A stretch of DNA of 64,000 bases from Limnohabitans sp. TEGF004 (GTDB taxonomy: Bacteria > Pseudomonadota > Gammaproteobacteria > Burkholderiales > Burkholderiaceae_C): positions 1,488,001 through 1,552,000 of the forward strand of contig NZ_AP027056.1 of NCBI RefSeq assembly GCF_027924965.1. The letters run 5' to 3'. Position numbers and translations under genes: made by a program. Positions 25,964 to 34,921 of the stretch are shown piece by piece (the stretch's first letter is position 1; each line of letters begins with the position of its first letter). The notes beneath the pieces were generated by a model, which saw nothing but the letters and a program-made list of their open reading frames with translations, made no database searches and had not been told where the DNA came from.

Positions 25964-27196
25964 ATGAATTGGAATGCATCACTCATTGGCCTGCTGACAG
26001 CCCTAGGCATTGGCATGTTGATTGGCACGGTTCGCGAACGTTTGCACAAACCGGGCGTGATGAAAGCAGGTGTACGCACACATGCGATCGTGGGTTTATT
26101 GGGCGCCCTCACCTTCAGCATCGGGCCAACGACGTTTGTCATCGCCTTGCTCATCACAGGTGTGTTGATTGCCATGGGTTATCGGCATTCGGCGCAGCAA
26201 GACCCAGGGATGACGGGTGAATTTGCGCTGCTTCTCACCCTGGTTCTGTCGGGGCTTGCCATGCAAGATGCCTCGTTATCTGCAGCCATCGGCGTTGTTG
26301 TGGCGTGTTTGCTGTTTGTCAAAAAACCATTGCGACGCTTCAGTCAAGAAATATTGACTGAACATGAATTGGAAGATGCGCTGATGCTGTGCGCTTCCGC
26401 CTTGGTGGTTCTGCCTCTTTTACCGACCACAGCAATTGATCCGTGGCATGCGCTCAACCCATATGCCATGTGGAAGATTGTTGTGTTGATCATGAGCGTT
26501 GGCATCGTGGCTCACGTTTGTATGCGTGCGTCGGGTGTGCGCTGGGGCTTGCCACTGGCTGGGTTTTTCACGGGCTTCATTTCCTCCACGGTGGCTGTCG
26601 CAACCTACGCACGAAAAGCACATGAAAACCCTGAGCTTGACGCGATCGCAAGCGCCTCAGCATTGCTTTCTACCCTGTCCTCACTCCTTCTGTTCACGTT
26701 GGTGCTTGCGGCCAGCGGCCCAGAGTTGATGCTCTCCATCAAGTGGCCACTCGTCGCAGGATGCACGGCCTTAATTTTATTTTCTGGGTACCTCATACAT
26801 CACACACCAACCCAAGAGGGAGTGTCACTGCCATCGACCCATCACGCATTCAAAGCAACGCACGCCTTGGTCATCGCCATCACGATCAGTGCTGTCACGC
26901 TTTGCTCTGCTTGGCTCAGAGACCTCATGGGTGATTCGGGCACCTTCGTCACATCCACCCTTGTGGGATTGGTTGAAATTCATGCAGCGGCAGTGAGCAT
27001 TGCGCAACTCAGTCATCAGGACCCGATTCAATCTGCTTATGCACGATGGGGTGTCATGGCGATCTTGGCCTCGAGTGCCACTTCGAAAATATTTTTATCG
27101 TATGTGAGCGGTAGCCGAGGTTACGGTCACCGCATGGCCTGTGGCTTAGGAATGATGCTCATGGCCGCAATGGCTTGCATGTTCATCCTTCCATAA
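25964..27196 (+). CDS. MgtC/SapB-DUF4010 family membrane protein
   Basis: A 410-residue polytopic membrane protein with about eleven helices. Residues about 5-140 are MgtC/SapB-like (LLTALGIGMLIGTVRERLHK, RTHAIVGLLGALTF). Residues about 180-385 match the DUF4010 pattern (GVRWGLPLAGFFTGFISSTV, then GRVAVATYARKA-like sequence). MgtC-type proteins influence phosphate homeostasis and ATP synthase in some pathogens, but this long form is uncharacterised. It diverges from ppk1; the region between them carries the ppk1 Pho box but no convincing box facing this gene. It is tail to tail with psd, 3 bp apart. Confidence 0.8.
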   Translation: MNWNASLIGLLTALGIGMLIGTVRERLHKPGVMKAGVRTHAIVGLLGALTFSIGPTTFVIALLITGVLIAMGYRHSAQQDPGMTGEFALLLTLVLSGLAMQDASLSAAIGVVVACLLFVKKPLRRFSQEILTEHELEDALMLCASALVVLPLLPTTAIDPWHALNPYAMWKIVVLIMSVGIVAHVCMRASGVRWGLPLAGFFTGFISSTVAVATYARKAHENPELDAIASASALLSTLSSLLLFTLVLAASGPELMLSIKWPLVAGCTALILFSGYLIHHTPTQEGVSLPSTHHAFKATHALVIAITISAVTLCSAWLRDLMGDSGTFVTSTLVGLVEIHAAAVSIAQLSHQDPIQSAYARWGVMAILASSATSKIFLSYVSGSRGYGHRMACGLGMMLMAAMACMFILP

Positions 27197-27199
27197 GCC

Positions 27200-28075
27200 T
27201 CAAAGCACTTGGAGTAACGGCTCTCCCATGCGAATGCGTTTGCCATTTTCTATCCCATTCGCCAAGGCAAAACCTGGTGGCACAAAGACCAAGATGGTCG
27301 AGCCGTGTTCAAACCACCCCATCTCTTGTCCTTTGACGTAGTTCGCGTCACATGGGATGTCGTTTGGCCCTTTGTAGCGAAGGTTCAACAGCACATCCAC
27401 CGCATGAAAACGCATGCTGGCAACAAGCACCGCTGCAACAGGCACGATCAAGAACGGCATGCCACTGCCCGTTTCCATCTGTAAAACAGCACGCTCATTT
27501 TTACAAAACAACTCTTTCACACGCGTCAAAGCAATCGGGTTGACGTTCCATGTATCCCCCGAGATGTACGTCACTTGGCTCAAATGCGCATCACTAGGCG
27601 CATGAAAGCGGTGGTACATGCTGCTGGTCAAGCGCATGGTGACAAATGTGCCGCCTTCTAACAAGCGGGGCCAGCGTTGCACCAGCTCCGCAGAACTCAG
27701 CAAGCTGTCTAAGGTGTACGGAAAGCCCTTGGCTTGAAAGACCATGCCGTCACGAATTTCGCCACATGCCCCCACGATGCAGTCGCACGGTGAAGTCATC
27801 ACGGCCGGATCCGCATCAATGGGGCGCAAGCCTGGTCGCAGTTCACGCGTGAAGCATTCATGCAAGCTGGCAAATGTTTGCTGCTTGGATTCGCTCAAAT
27901 CCAAATCGGTGAACCAACGCCACACAGCAATGGAGCTTTTGACAATCCAAGGATGGCGCAACTGACTCCACCACCCCATGAAGCGCGTCAGCGTGATGCG
28001 TGGAATTCGGTTGGTGAGTAAAAAATTGAGGTCTTCTTGCAAAAGCCAATTCTGAAATTTATTTCGAATCTTCAT
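27200..28075 (-). CDS. psd: Phosphatidylserine decarboxylase-like proenzyme
   Basis: A 291-residue Psd-family protein that decarboxylates phosphatidylserine (or a related lipid) to the ethanolamine form. Visible motifs are LNFLLTNRIPRITLTRFMGW at the N-terminus, SPCDCIVGACG, LTSSMYHRFHAP with its catalytic His, and the self-cleavage motif FEHGST, where Ser259 would become the pyruvoyl group. HGST replaces the LGST of the E. coli enzyme. The start at 28075 gives MKIRNKFQNWLLQEDL. It lies in a phosphate-starvation lipid block and is divergent from a class III aminotransferase, so it may be a specialised paralogue. The substrate is not proven. Confidence 0.85.
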   Translation of the reverse strand: MKIRNKFQNWLLQEDLNFLLTNRIPRITLTRFMGWWSQLRHPWIVKSSIAVWRWFTDLDLSESKQQTFASLHECFTRELRPGLRPIDADPAVMTSPCDCIVGACGEIRDGMVFQAKGFPYTLDSLLSSAELVQRWPRLLEGGTFVTMRLTSSMYHRFHAPSDAHLSQVTYISGDTWNVNPIALTRVKELFCKNERAVLQMETGSGMPFLIVPVAAVLVASMRFHAVDVLLNLRYKGPNDIPCDANYVKGQEMGWFEHGSTILVFVPPGFALANGIENGKRIRMGEPLLQVL

Positions 28076-28086
28076 CGTCTTGTCAC
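28069..28086 (+). promoter_or_regulatory. Candidate Pho box for the class III aminotransferase
   Basis: TCTTCAT and TTGTCAC are separated by CGTC (11-bp period). TACAAA follows exactly 10 bp downstream as a -10 candidate. The box overlaps the psd start codon on the other strand. Confidence 0.55.
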
Positions 28087-28131
28087 TTAATTTAAATACA
28101 AAGGTAGATCTCTTACACAAGGAAATTGACT

Positions 28132-29778
28132 GTGAACACCACTTGGATGAGCTTGGGCGTATTGGCGACATTGGCGCCGTCTATCTATCGACGACTACAA
28201 CTCTCACGCGCCAAGCACCGATCGCTGGCAGGTCACTCACGCATGGCCAAACGTTTGGCCCGCCTGTTGCCCGGCTACCATTTTGATGAGCAAATGTTCT
28301 TTAAATGTGACAACGCGCCATTCGACGTACAAAATCTTCGTCGACAAGCTTTTTTCAAGATCGCCGAAGTGCTCAAAGCGCGTCACCCCTTGAGCATTCA
28401 AGCCACAGCAGCAGCGCGAGAGAACATCTCGGACATGCAGTTCATCTCCGCTTACCGCGTCCCTTTTCAGTTCAGCCCCTTGGTCCAAGAACATTTGAAG
28501 GTGGGATCGTTCTTGCAATCAGCCACGGGTGTTTACGTGACCGATTTAGACGGCCAATCGTTTTACGACCTGACTGGTTCTTATGGTGTGAATGTGTTTG
28601 GTGCAGATTTTTATAAAAAAACCATGACCGACGGCTTGGCTAAAACGCAAAGCTTAGGCCCCACGCTGGGCGCTTATCACCCATGCGTGGCCAGCAATGC
28701 AGAGCGCCTCAAGAAAATTTCAGGCATGGATGAGGTGTCGTTTCACATGTCTGGTACTGAAGCTGTGATGCAGGCCGTACGTTTGGCTCGCTACCACACG
28801 AAGCGTAAAAACTTGGTGCGCTTTTGTGGCGCTTATCACGGTTGGTGGGAAGACGTTCAGCCAGGCCCAGGCAACCCAATGCCTCCGCGCGAAACCTACA
28901 CCCTCAGCGAGATGAGCGAGCGCAGCTTGGACGTGATTCGTTCGCGCAAAGATATTGCCTGCGTGTTGGTCAACCCACTACAAGCCCTACACCCCAACGC
29001 CAATGCGCCAGGTGATACCACCTTGGTCGACGGCAGTCGCCAAGCAGCGTACAACCGTCAGGCTTACACCGAATGGCTGCATAAGCTGCGTCAAGCATGC
29101 ACTGACAACGGTGTGGTGCTGATATTTGATGAAGTCTTCTTAGGCTTTCGATTAGCCCCCGGTGGCGCACAAGAATATTTCGGCGTCAAAGCCGACATGG
29201 TGACTTACGGCAAAACACTGGGCGGAGGCTTCCCGGTAGGCGTGGTGTGTGGCAAAAAACAATGGATGCACCGTTTCCACCCAGACCGCCCTGCTGACAT
29301 CTGCTTTGCACGCGGCACCTTCAAAGAACATCCCGTGGTGATGGGTGCTATGTCTGCTTTTTTAGACCAAATAGAAACACCTGACATTCAAGCCATTTAC
29401 GAAGGTTTAGATGGACGTTGGAATGCAAGGGCACAACGCTTCAACAGTGTCATGCAAGCGAACGGAATTCCTTTACAAGCCGCAAACATGTCGAGCGTGT
29501 GGACCCTCTTTTACACACAACCGAGTCGCTACCACTGGATGCTGCAGTACTACCTGCGCATCCATGGCTTGGCATTGAGCTGGGTTGGCACAGGTCGTTT
29601 GATTTTCAGCCTGAACTACAGCGACGATGACTTCGAAACCGTGGTGCAACGCTTTGTCATGGCCGCCACACAAATGAAGAATGATGGCTGGTGGTGGCAT
29701 TCACCCGAACTGACCAACAAGAACATCCGTCGCAGCATCTTGAAAGAAACAATTTTCCGAAAAAGCACTTTGCGGTGA
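28132..29778 (+). CDS. Class III (GSA-like) PLP aminotransferase with N-terminal extension
   Basis: A 548-residue class III aminotransferase related to glutamate-1-semialdehyde aminomutase. The catalytic domain spans about 120-510, with SGTEAVMQAVRLARYHTKRK, CGAYHGWWED, LIFDEVFLGFR and TYGKTLGGGFPVGV, where Lys361 binds PLP. The first 120 residues are unusual: a short hydrophobic stretch followed by a basic segment (RRLQLSRAKHRSLAG) and an unassigned region, suggesting membrane association. The GTG start is backed by AAGGA eight bases upstream. Its Pho box and lipid neighbours suggest it makes an amino-lipid precursor; the substrate is unknown. It ends at a strong terminator. Confidence 0.8.
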   Translation: MNTTWMSLGVLATLAPSIYRRLQLSRAKHRSLAGHSRMAKRLARLLPGYHFDEQMFFKCDNAPFDVQNLRRQAFFKIAEVLKARHPLSIQATAAARENISDMQFISAYRVPFQFSPLVQEHLKVGSFLQSATGVYVTDLDGQSFYDLTGSYGVNVFGADFYKKTMTDGLAKTQSLGPTLGAYHPCVASNAERLKKISGMDEVSFHMSGTEAVMQAVRLARYHTKRKNLVRFCGAYHGWWEDVQPGPGNPMPPRETYTLSEMSERSLDVIRSRKDIACVLVNPLQALHPNANAPGDTTLVDGSRQAAYNRQAYTEWLHKLRQACTDNGVVLIFDEVFLGFRLAPGGAQEYFGVKADMVTYGKTLGGGFPVGVVCGKKQWMHRFHPDRPADICFARGTFKEHPVVMGAMSAFLDQIETPDIQAIYEGLDGRWNARAQRFNSVMQANGIPLQAANMSSVWTLFYTQPSRYHWMLQYYLRIHGLALSWVGTGRLIFSLNYSDDDFETVVQRFVMAATQMKNDGWWWHSPELTNKNIRRSILKETIFRKSTLR

Positions 29779-29786
29779 TCAAACAA

Positions 29787-29818
29787 AAGGCGTTCAGGTG
29801 AATTCACCTGAACGCCTT
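29787..29818. terminator. Perfect-palindrome terminator between convergent genes
   Basis: A 32-bp palindrome without mismatch (arm AAGGCGTTCAGGTGAA) sits between two convergent stops. On the minus strand it is followed by TTTTGTTT, a clear intrinsic terminator for the Mpo1-like gene. On the plus strand the T run is lacking, but the hairpin should still stop or protect the aminotransferase transcript. Confidence 0.85.
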
Positions 29819-29834
29819 GTATGAAAGAAGCCGT

Positions 29835-30443
29835 TTAGTGGCTTGCGTTCAAGAAGTTTTGGTCAAAACGCTCACCACGCAGCAACTGCAAAGGTGCTTT
29901 GTAATACAGATACACATCGTGAAATGGGTCTGTGAGAATTTTGGTCATCCACACCAAACCGGTTTGCACATCTTTGATGAAACAAAGATGGATGGTGCGA
30001 AACAACAAACCACTCACGCCCAAGGCCAACCACGAGTAGCCCACAGCTTCTGAAAACTCAACCCATGTTTCATGCGTAGGCACCACATCCAACATGCCAG
30101 GGAAGTAATAAATCACCAGTGGCAACAACACCCAAATGCTGAGCAACACCACTTTACGGCGTAGGTTAAAACCCACTTTGATTTCTTCCTTGAAATCGTT
30201 GCTAGCTTCGTTCACATGGTCATAGCCCAAGGGTTCAAAAAAGAAATGGCCCGATTGCCTCGCCACCATCGACACCAACCAAGCCAACAAAGCGGCCCAA
30301 GCGGGATTGACAAACAACAAGGCGTATGAAATCAAAAAACAAATCGCACTGAGCAAATGCAAAGATTGATTGATGCGGCAGTGGTGGTAATAGCGATGGT
30401 CATCCCAGCGCTGAATACGCAAGGCTTCTAAAAAGTTTTTCAC
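29835..30443 (-). CDS. Mpo1/DUF962-like membrane protein
   Basis: A 202-residue protein with about four membrane helices. The segment RINQSLHLLSAICFLISYAL followed by RQSGHFFFEPLGYDH resembles the His-containing core of Mpo1/YGL010w (DUF962) proteins, iron-dependent dioxygenases that shorten 2-hydroxy fatty acids from sphingoid bases in yeast. The match is by eye and partial. Several conserved-looking His residues (HRYYHHCRINQSLH, SGHFF) fit a metal site. A Pho box lies 51-68 bp upstream. A role in fatty-acid or long-chain-base oxidation in the lipid block is inference. Confidence 0.5.
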   Translation of the reverse strand: MKNFLEALRIQRWDDHRYYHHCRINQSLHLLSAICFLISYALLFVNPAWAALLAWLVSMVARQSGHFFFEPLGYDHVNEASNDFKEEIKVGFNLRRKVVLLSIWVLLPLVIYYFPGMLDVVPTHETWVEFSEAVGYSWLALGVSGLLFRTIHLCFIKDVQTGLVWMTKILTDPFHDVYLYYKAPLQLLRGERFDQNFLNASH

Positions 30444-30493
30444 GTCTGTTCTTCCTCATGTGTTTCAAGACACCGCAATCATGAGCTTGTCAT

Positions 30494-30511
30494 GTGAAAA
30501 ATCGGTGACAA
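30494..30511 (-). promoter_or_regulatory. Pho box upstream of the Mpo1-like gene
   Basis: Minus strand: TTGTCAC and TTTTCAC separated by CGAT (11-bp period), followed 10 bp later by CATGAT as a -10 candidate. Confidence 0.6.
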
Positions 30512-30555
30512 ACCACACCAATAGACAGATGAAATAAAAACATCAAATTCTTGTC

Positions 30556-30573
30556 ATGTCATCAAGTTGTTAA
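30556..30573 (+). promoter_or_regulatory. Weak Pho-box-like site before the GT4 gene
   Basis: ATGTCAT and TTGTTAA are separated by CAAG, with an extra TTGTCAT five bases upstream. No good -10 hexamer lies at the expected distance and the start codon is only 23 bp away, so this is tentative. Confidence 0.3.
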
Positions 30574-30595
30574 ATTCAACAGCAAACATGGCTGC

Positions 30596-31789
30596 ATGGA
30601 ACGATCACCCAACATACCCATCACAGTTGAAAACTTTGAACCCGCACAACGCTTCTTGCGCATTGCCGTTGTGACCGAAACCTGGCCCCCTGAAGTCAAC
30701 GGCGTGGCTGTGACGTTGGCAAAACTGGTTCATCATTTGGGTCTACGACACCACACCATTCAACTGATTCGTCCACGTCAAGACAAACATGACGAAGGGC
30801 AAGTGCAATCGGGCTGGTCTGAATTGCTATTGCGCGGGCTGCCGATTCCTCGCTACCCACAGCTCAAACTCGGCTTGCCTAGCAAAAAAGCTCTGCTCAA
30901 AGCTTGGAGCACGAAGCGCCCCGATTTGGTCCACATCGCCACAGAAGGCCCGCTGAGCTGGTCGGCATTGCAAGCGGCACACATTCTTCGCTTGCCTGTG
31001 ACCTCGGATTTCCGCACCAACTTTCACAGCTACTGCCAACACTACGGCGTGGGGTGGTTAAGCAAACCCATCGCAGCCTACCTGCGCAAGTTTCACAACC
31101 GCACCGCCTTCACCATGGTGCCCACACAGGCGATGAAGTATCAACTGGACACCATGGGTTTTAAAAACCTCAAAGTGGTGGCACGCGGCGTGGACACTCA
31201 CCTGTTCCACCCCGACAAGCGCAGCGACGTGATGCGAGCCAGCTGGGGCGTCACACCTGACACGATGGTGCTGCTGTCGGTCGGTCGATTGGCTGCAGAA
31301 AAGAACTTAGGCCTGACCATTCAAACCTACCAAGCTCTCATCGCTGCAGGCCGACGCGTGAAAATGGTGTTTGCAGGTGATGGCCCCATGCGCGCATTGA
31401 CTGAAACGAAGTGCCCAGATGCCATCTTCATGGGCATGTGTAGCCACGATCAATTAAGCACCTTGTACGCCAGCGCGGACTTGCTGTTATTTCCCAGCTT
31501 GACGGAAACATTTGGCAACGTCACCTTAGAAGCCTTAGCCAGTGGCACTCCCGTGTTGGCATTTGACTGTGCAGCCGCCAGTGACTTCGTCACAAATCAC
31601 AAAAATGGCTGGCTGGTTGACAGCCACGAACCACAAACCTACATCCAACGTGCCGTGGACATCACCCGAGAGACCAACACCTTGCGTCTAGCACGTGAAT
31701 TCACACGTGCCAGCGTGGCGCATTTGGGTTGGGATGAAATTGCGGCACAAGTCGAAGACATCTTCCAACGCACCATCGAGATGGCGTAA
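30596..31789 (+). CDS. GT4-family glycosyltransferase (lipid or mannosyl type)
   Basis: A 397-residue GT-B glycosyltransferase. The acceptor domain begins IAVVTETWPPEVNGVAVTLAK, a pattern shared with SqdX, MgtA and Agt glycolipid synthases. HIATEGPLSWSAL follows, and the donor site contains LLSVGRLAAEKNLGL and FPSLTETFGNVTLEALASG (the E-x7-E region). It resembles the second GT4 in the window (34918-35985), which is coupled to a PlcP-like gene. I chose ATG 30596 because an upstream TTG at 30551 lies inside a Pho-like box. The sugar and the lipid acceptor are inferred from context only. Confidence 0.8.
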   Translation: MERSPNIPITVENFEPAQRFLRIAVVTETWPPEVNGVAVTLAKLVHHLGLRHHTIQLIRPRQDKHDEGQVQSGWSELLLRGLPIPRYPQLKLGLPSKKALLKAWSTKRPDLVHIATEGPLSWSALQAAHILRLPVTSDFRTNFHSYCQHYGVGWLSKPIAAYLRKFHNRTAFTMVPTQAMKYQLDTMGFKNLKVVARGVDTHLFHPDKRSDVMRASWGVTPDTMVLLSVGRLAAEKNLGLTIQTYQALIAAGRRVKMVFAGDGPMRALTETKCPDAIFMGMCSHDQLSTLYASADLLLFPSLTETFGNVTLEALASGTPVLAFDCAAASDFVTNHKNGWLVDSHEPQTYIQRAVDITRETNTLRLAREFTRASVAHLGWDEIAAQVEDIFQRTIEMA

Positions 31790-32995
31790 TCAGCGCAATC
31801 GACGCCAAAGCAGCAGGCAAAGCGGCGCGATGCCTGCAACCAACATGACCGCCAACAGCAGCATGATGTAGGTCAGTGACATACCAAAAGCCAACAAAGC
31901 ACTGTAGGCAGCCAACATCAACAGCACACTGAGGTTTTCATTGAAGCCCTGAACGGCGATCGACCGGCCCGAGCTGAGCACTTGCACGCCCCGGTATTGC
32001 AGCAAGGCATTCATGGGTACCAACAACATACCGCCCGCCACACCGACGCACAACAACAGCGCAATGGCCAGCCACAGGTTTGAAATGGTGACCATCAGCG
32101 GCAACAACACCGCCAACCACAAGCCCCAAGGCAAAGCCTGTCGGGCCGAATGCAGCTTGAATGACCGTCCAGCCATGTAGGCGCCCCAAATCACACCCAC
32201 GGCCACCAAAGCCTGTAAGTACGCACCGAACTTGAGTGTCATACCCAGCGATCCCTGCGCCCACAAAAGCACCGCAAACTGCATCACCGCACCGACGCCC
32301 CAATACAAGGTGGTGACATACAACGACACCCCACCCAGCGGGTCACGCCACAACTTTTGATTGGATTTCCAAAACGTACCGATTCGTACCGCGTGCCATG
32401 TCAAAGGTTCGATGGCCCCACGTTTGTCCATGGGCGAGAGGCCGACATTCAACATCGCAGCGGTCAGATACACCCCCATCACCACCGCCATGGCAGGCCA
32501 CGTTTGGGTAGCAACAGCAAACCCCCTAGGAGCACTCACCTCAGACAAACCTGTCAATGCGCCACCCAAGGCAATACCAAAAATCACCGACAGCACCATC
32601 GACACTTCTATCCACGCATTCGCACGCACCAACAAACGTGCAGGCACAGCCTCAGTGGCCAATCCATACTTTGCAGGCGCATACACCGATGCGGCAAGCC
32701 CGATCAATGCAAAAGCGAACAAGGGGTGAACACCCGCTAACAGCAGCAACACGCCAGCCATCTTGAGTGCGTTCATGCACGCCATCAAACGGCTTTTAGA
32801 AAACGCATCTGCCAAAGGCCCCACCACGGATGCCAAGAGCACATACGCCAATGTCAGCGAGAACTTCAACAAAGGTGCCCACCACCCTGGGTAGCCTTGC
32901 TCATTCAAAAAGTAAATGCCTAGGATGAGCAGTGCGTTGTCGGCGAGGCCCGAGGCGAACTGGGCACCAATTAAAAAGTAAAAGCCTTTAGGCAT
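31790..32995 (-). CDS. lplT: Lysophospholipid transporter LplT
   Basis: A 401-residue major-facilitator protein with about twelve helices of the LplT family, which flips lysophospholipids inward for re-acylation. GFYFLIGAQFASGLADNALLI at the start, VVGPLADAFSKSRLMACMNALKM and APAKYGLATEAVPARLLVRAN match the family. Its start overlaps the ugd stop by 8 bp, so the two are cotranscribed. A lysolipid flippase fits a membrane-remodelling set in which phospholipids are dismantled and re-acylated. Its stop abuts that of the convergent glycosyltransferase gene. Confidence 0.87.
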   Translation of the reverse strand: MPKGFYFLIGAQFASGLADNALLILGIYFLNEQGYPGWWAPLLKFSLTLAYVLLASVVGPLADAFSKSRLMACMNALKMAGVLLLLAGVHPLFAFALIGLAASVYAPAKYGLATEAVPARLLVRANAWIEVSMVLSVIFGIALGGALTGLSEVSAPRGFAVATQTWPAMAVVMGVYLTAAMLNVGLSPMDKRGAIEPLTWHAVRIGTFWKSNQKLWRDPLGGVSLYVTTLYWGVGAVMQFAVLLWAQGSLGMTLKFGAYLQALVAVGVIWGAYMAGRSFKLHSARQALPWGLWLAVLLPLMVTISNLWLAIALLLCVGVAGGMLLVPMNALLQYRGVQVLSSGRSIAVQGFNENLSVLLMLAAYSALLAFGMSLTYIMLLLAVMLVAGIAPLCLLLWRRLR

Positions 32996-34409
32996 TGAGT
33001 ACGGGCGTCTCCAGCATCACAGGTTCAACGCTGAGGTTGATCAACTCATTGCGACGCCCGACACCTTGGTAAGCAATTCCTAAATCGGCCAAGGCATCGG
33101 GGTTGTACAAATTACGACCATCCAAGATGTACGGCGTGCGCATGCACAACTTCATGGCTTGAAAGTCTGGGTTATGAAAATTCTTCCACTCAGTCAGCAC
33201 CATCAAAGCATCCACCCCGTGCAAAGCATCCATGTCATGCGCCACCAAGGTGAAGTTGTTCAACAAGGCTTCTTGGCCCATGCAGTCAAGTCTCAAAGCC
33301 ACCATCGCTTCGTGACCAGCTACAGGGTCATAGGCGGTGACGTGAGCACCACGCTCTAACAAGCTCTTGATGACCACACGGCTCGGCGCCTCACGCATGT
33401 CATCGGTGTTGGGCTTGAAGGCCAAACCCCACACAGCAATTTTTCGACCAGTCAAGTCATTTCCTAGACGTTTGACCAAACGATCTACGAGCAATGTTTT
33501 TTGACGTTCATTCACTTGTTCCGTAGCGCCCACCACGCTCATGTGTTGACCGAGCGCTTGCGCAGTGTTCACCAGTGCTTGCGTATCTTTGGGGAAACAA
33601 CTGCCGCCATAACCGCACCCGGCATACAAGAAGCTATAACCAATACGGTTGTCTGCACCAATGCCACGACGAATTTGGTCTACATCGGCACCAAGTGCAT
33701 CGGCCAAGTTGGCAATTTCATTCATGAAAGAAATGCGTGTGGCCAGCATGGCATTGGCGGCGTACTTGGTGAGCTCCGCACTGCGCACGTCCATCCACAC
33801 CGTGCGTGAATGGTGACGGTTGAAGCTGGCGTACAAATCGCCCATCATGCGCTGGCTTTTTTCGTGATGAATGCCATCGTCAATGCCTACCACGATGCGG
33901 TCAGGGCGCATGAAGTCATCAATGGCTGCGCCCTCTTTCAAGAATTCAGGGTTAGACACCACATCAAACATTTCGCTGGACATGCCGCGTTGTGTCAACT
34001 CGTGTTTCACCGCTGCACGCACACGGTCAGCTGTACCAACGGGCACGGTCGATTTGTTCACAATGAGCTTGAAGTCTTTGAGATTGCGTCCCACCATGGA
34101 AGCCACAGACAGCACATGCGCCAAGTCTGCTGAACCATCCTCTTGTGCGGGTGTGCCCACCGCAATGAACAAAATATCGCCATGGTCAATGGCCAGCTGC
34201 GCATCGGTGGTGAAACGAATTCGACCTTCTGCGTGGTTGCGTGACAGCAACTCTTTCAAGCCAGGCTCGTAAATAGGCACCTCGCCGGCTTGCAGCATCT
34301 TGACCTTGTCTTCGTCCTTGTCAAGACATACCACTTTGAAACCTAGGTCAGACAGACATGCGCCTGTGACCAAACCCACATAACCAGAACCGATGACGGT
34401 GACTCGCAT
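32988..34409 (-). CDS. ugd: UDP-glucose 6-dehydrogenase
   Basis: A 473-residue UDP-glucose dehydrogenase that makes UDP-glucuronate. The N-terminal NAD fold shows VTVIGSGYVGLVTGACLSDLG. The central helix and the catalytic cysteine motif GYGGSCFPKDTQAL follow, and the UDP-binding C-terminal domain has WGLAFKPNTDDMREAPS. I chose ATG 34409 because AGGAGG lies six bases upstream. UDP-glucuronate is a donor for glucuronosyl diacylglycerol in other phosphate-starved bacteria, which links the gene to the Agt/PlcP pair upstream. I see no clear Pho box at this promoter. Confidence 0.93.
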   Translation of the reverse strand: MRVTVIGSGYVGLVTGACLSDLGFKVVCLDKDEDKVKMLQAGEVPIYEPGLKELLSRNHAEGRIRFTTDAQLAIDHGDILFIAVGTPAQEDGSADLAHVLSVASMVGRNLKDFKLIVNKSTVPVGTADRVRAAVKHELTQRGMSSEMFDVVSNPEFLKEGAAIDDFMRPDRIVVGIDDGIHHEKSQRMMGDLYASFNRHHSRTVWMDVRSAELTKYAANAMLATRISFMNEIANLADALGADVDQIRRGIGADNRIGYSFLYAGCGYGGSCFPKDTQALVNTAQALGQHMSVVGATEQVNERQKTLLVDRLVKRLGNDLTGRKIAVWGLAFKPNTDDMREAPSRVVIKSLLERGAHVTAYDPVAGHEAMVALRLDCMGQEALLNNFTLVAHDMDALHGVDALMVLTEWKNFHNPDFQAMKLCMRTPYILDGRNLYNPDALADLGIAYQGVGRRNELINLSVEPVMLETPVLNA

Positions 34410-34493
34410 AAATTTCCTCCTGAATGCGTTCATCGTTGCAGAACATGATGAAAGGAATAAGAAGAAATGAAGTCAATTCAATGACGTTCAGGC

Positions 34494-34518
34494 AAAAAAA
34501 AATGACTCCAAGAGTCAT
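34494..34518 (-). terminator. Intrinsic terminator after the olsB-plcP-agt operon
   Basis: On the minus strand a stem ATGACTC/GAGTCAT with a three-base loop is followed by nine T residues. It lies 20 bp after the stop of the small gene that ends the operon and separates it from ugd-lplT. Confidence 0.88.
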
Positions 34519-34537
34519 GCGGCATTTAAATAGTTAT

Positions 34538-34921
34538 TCACGTCGGTTGCCAATGTGCAAGCCCCATCATCAGAACGACACGTAAGTGATTGGTTAAGTT
34601 TTCCATCCCCTGCAACTTCGATTCTTGACCGGCTTGCTTGACCACGAACGATTCGTGACGGTGTGGAAACTCAATATGAATCACATCTGGCACAAAGCCC
34701 ACAGGCGACTGAATGCGTATGGCAGGGAGTTGCCCCTCAAAGCGATTGGTGCAAGTAAACCGGCAATGCATGTGCTGAGAGAAAGCATCGATAGATTCGA
34801 TCAGCTTGGGTAGCAACTGCTCTTTGACATCGCGGTAATCCATCAAGCGATGCGTATCGTGCAAATAAGTTTCAAAGCTAGGGTCGCTGATGCTGTTGGG
34901 TAAAAAATAGAGGGGGCTCAC
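34538..34921 (-). CDS. Small conserved-looking protein coupled to the glycosyltransferase gene
   Basis: A 127-residue protein I do not recognise. It starts at a GTG that overlaps the stop of the upstream glycosyltransferase gene (GTGA), with GAGGAGG seven bases before it, which is strong evidence of real translation coupled to that gene. No membrane segment or signal peptide is visible. The sequence mixes alpha/beta-looking stretches (DVIHIEFPHRHESFVVKQAG) and a hydrophobic C-terminus (LRVVLMMGLAHWQ). A terminator follows. Position suggests a helper of the PlcP/Agt lipid pathway. Confidence 0.65.
   Translation of the reverse strand: MSPLYFLPNSISDPSFETYLHDTHRLMDYRDVKEQLLPKLIESIDAFSQHMHCRFTCTNRFEGQLPAIRIQSPVGFVPDVIHIEFPHRHESFVVKQAGQESKLQGMENLTNHLRVVLMMGLAHWQPT

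Noticed and set aside
29787..29818. Recombination or attachment site
   Set aside because: The perfect palindrome lies between convergent stops and has a T run on one side, so a terminator explains it.
34410..34493. Pho box in front of ugd
   Set aside because: TCA-bearing elements exist but none show the 11-bp period with a -10 hexamer.
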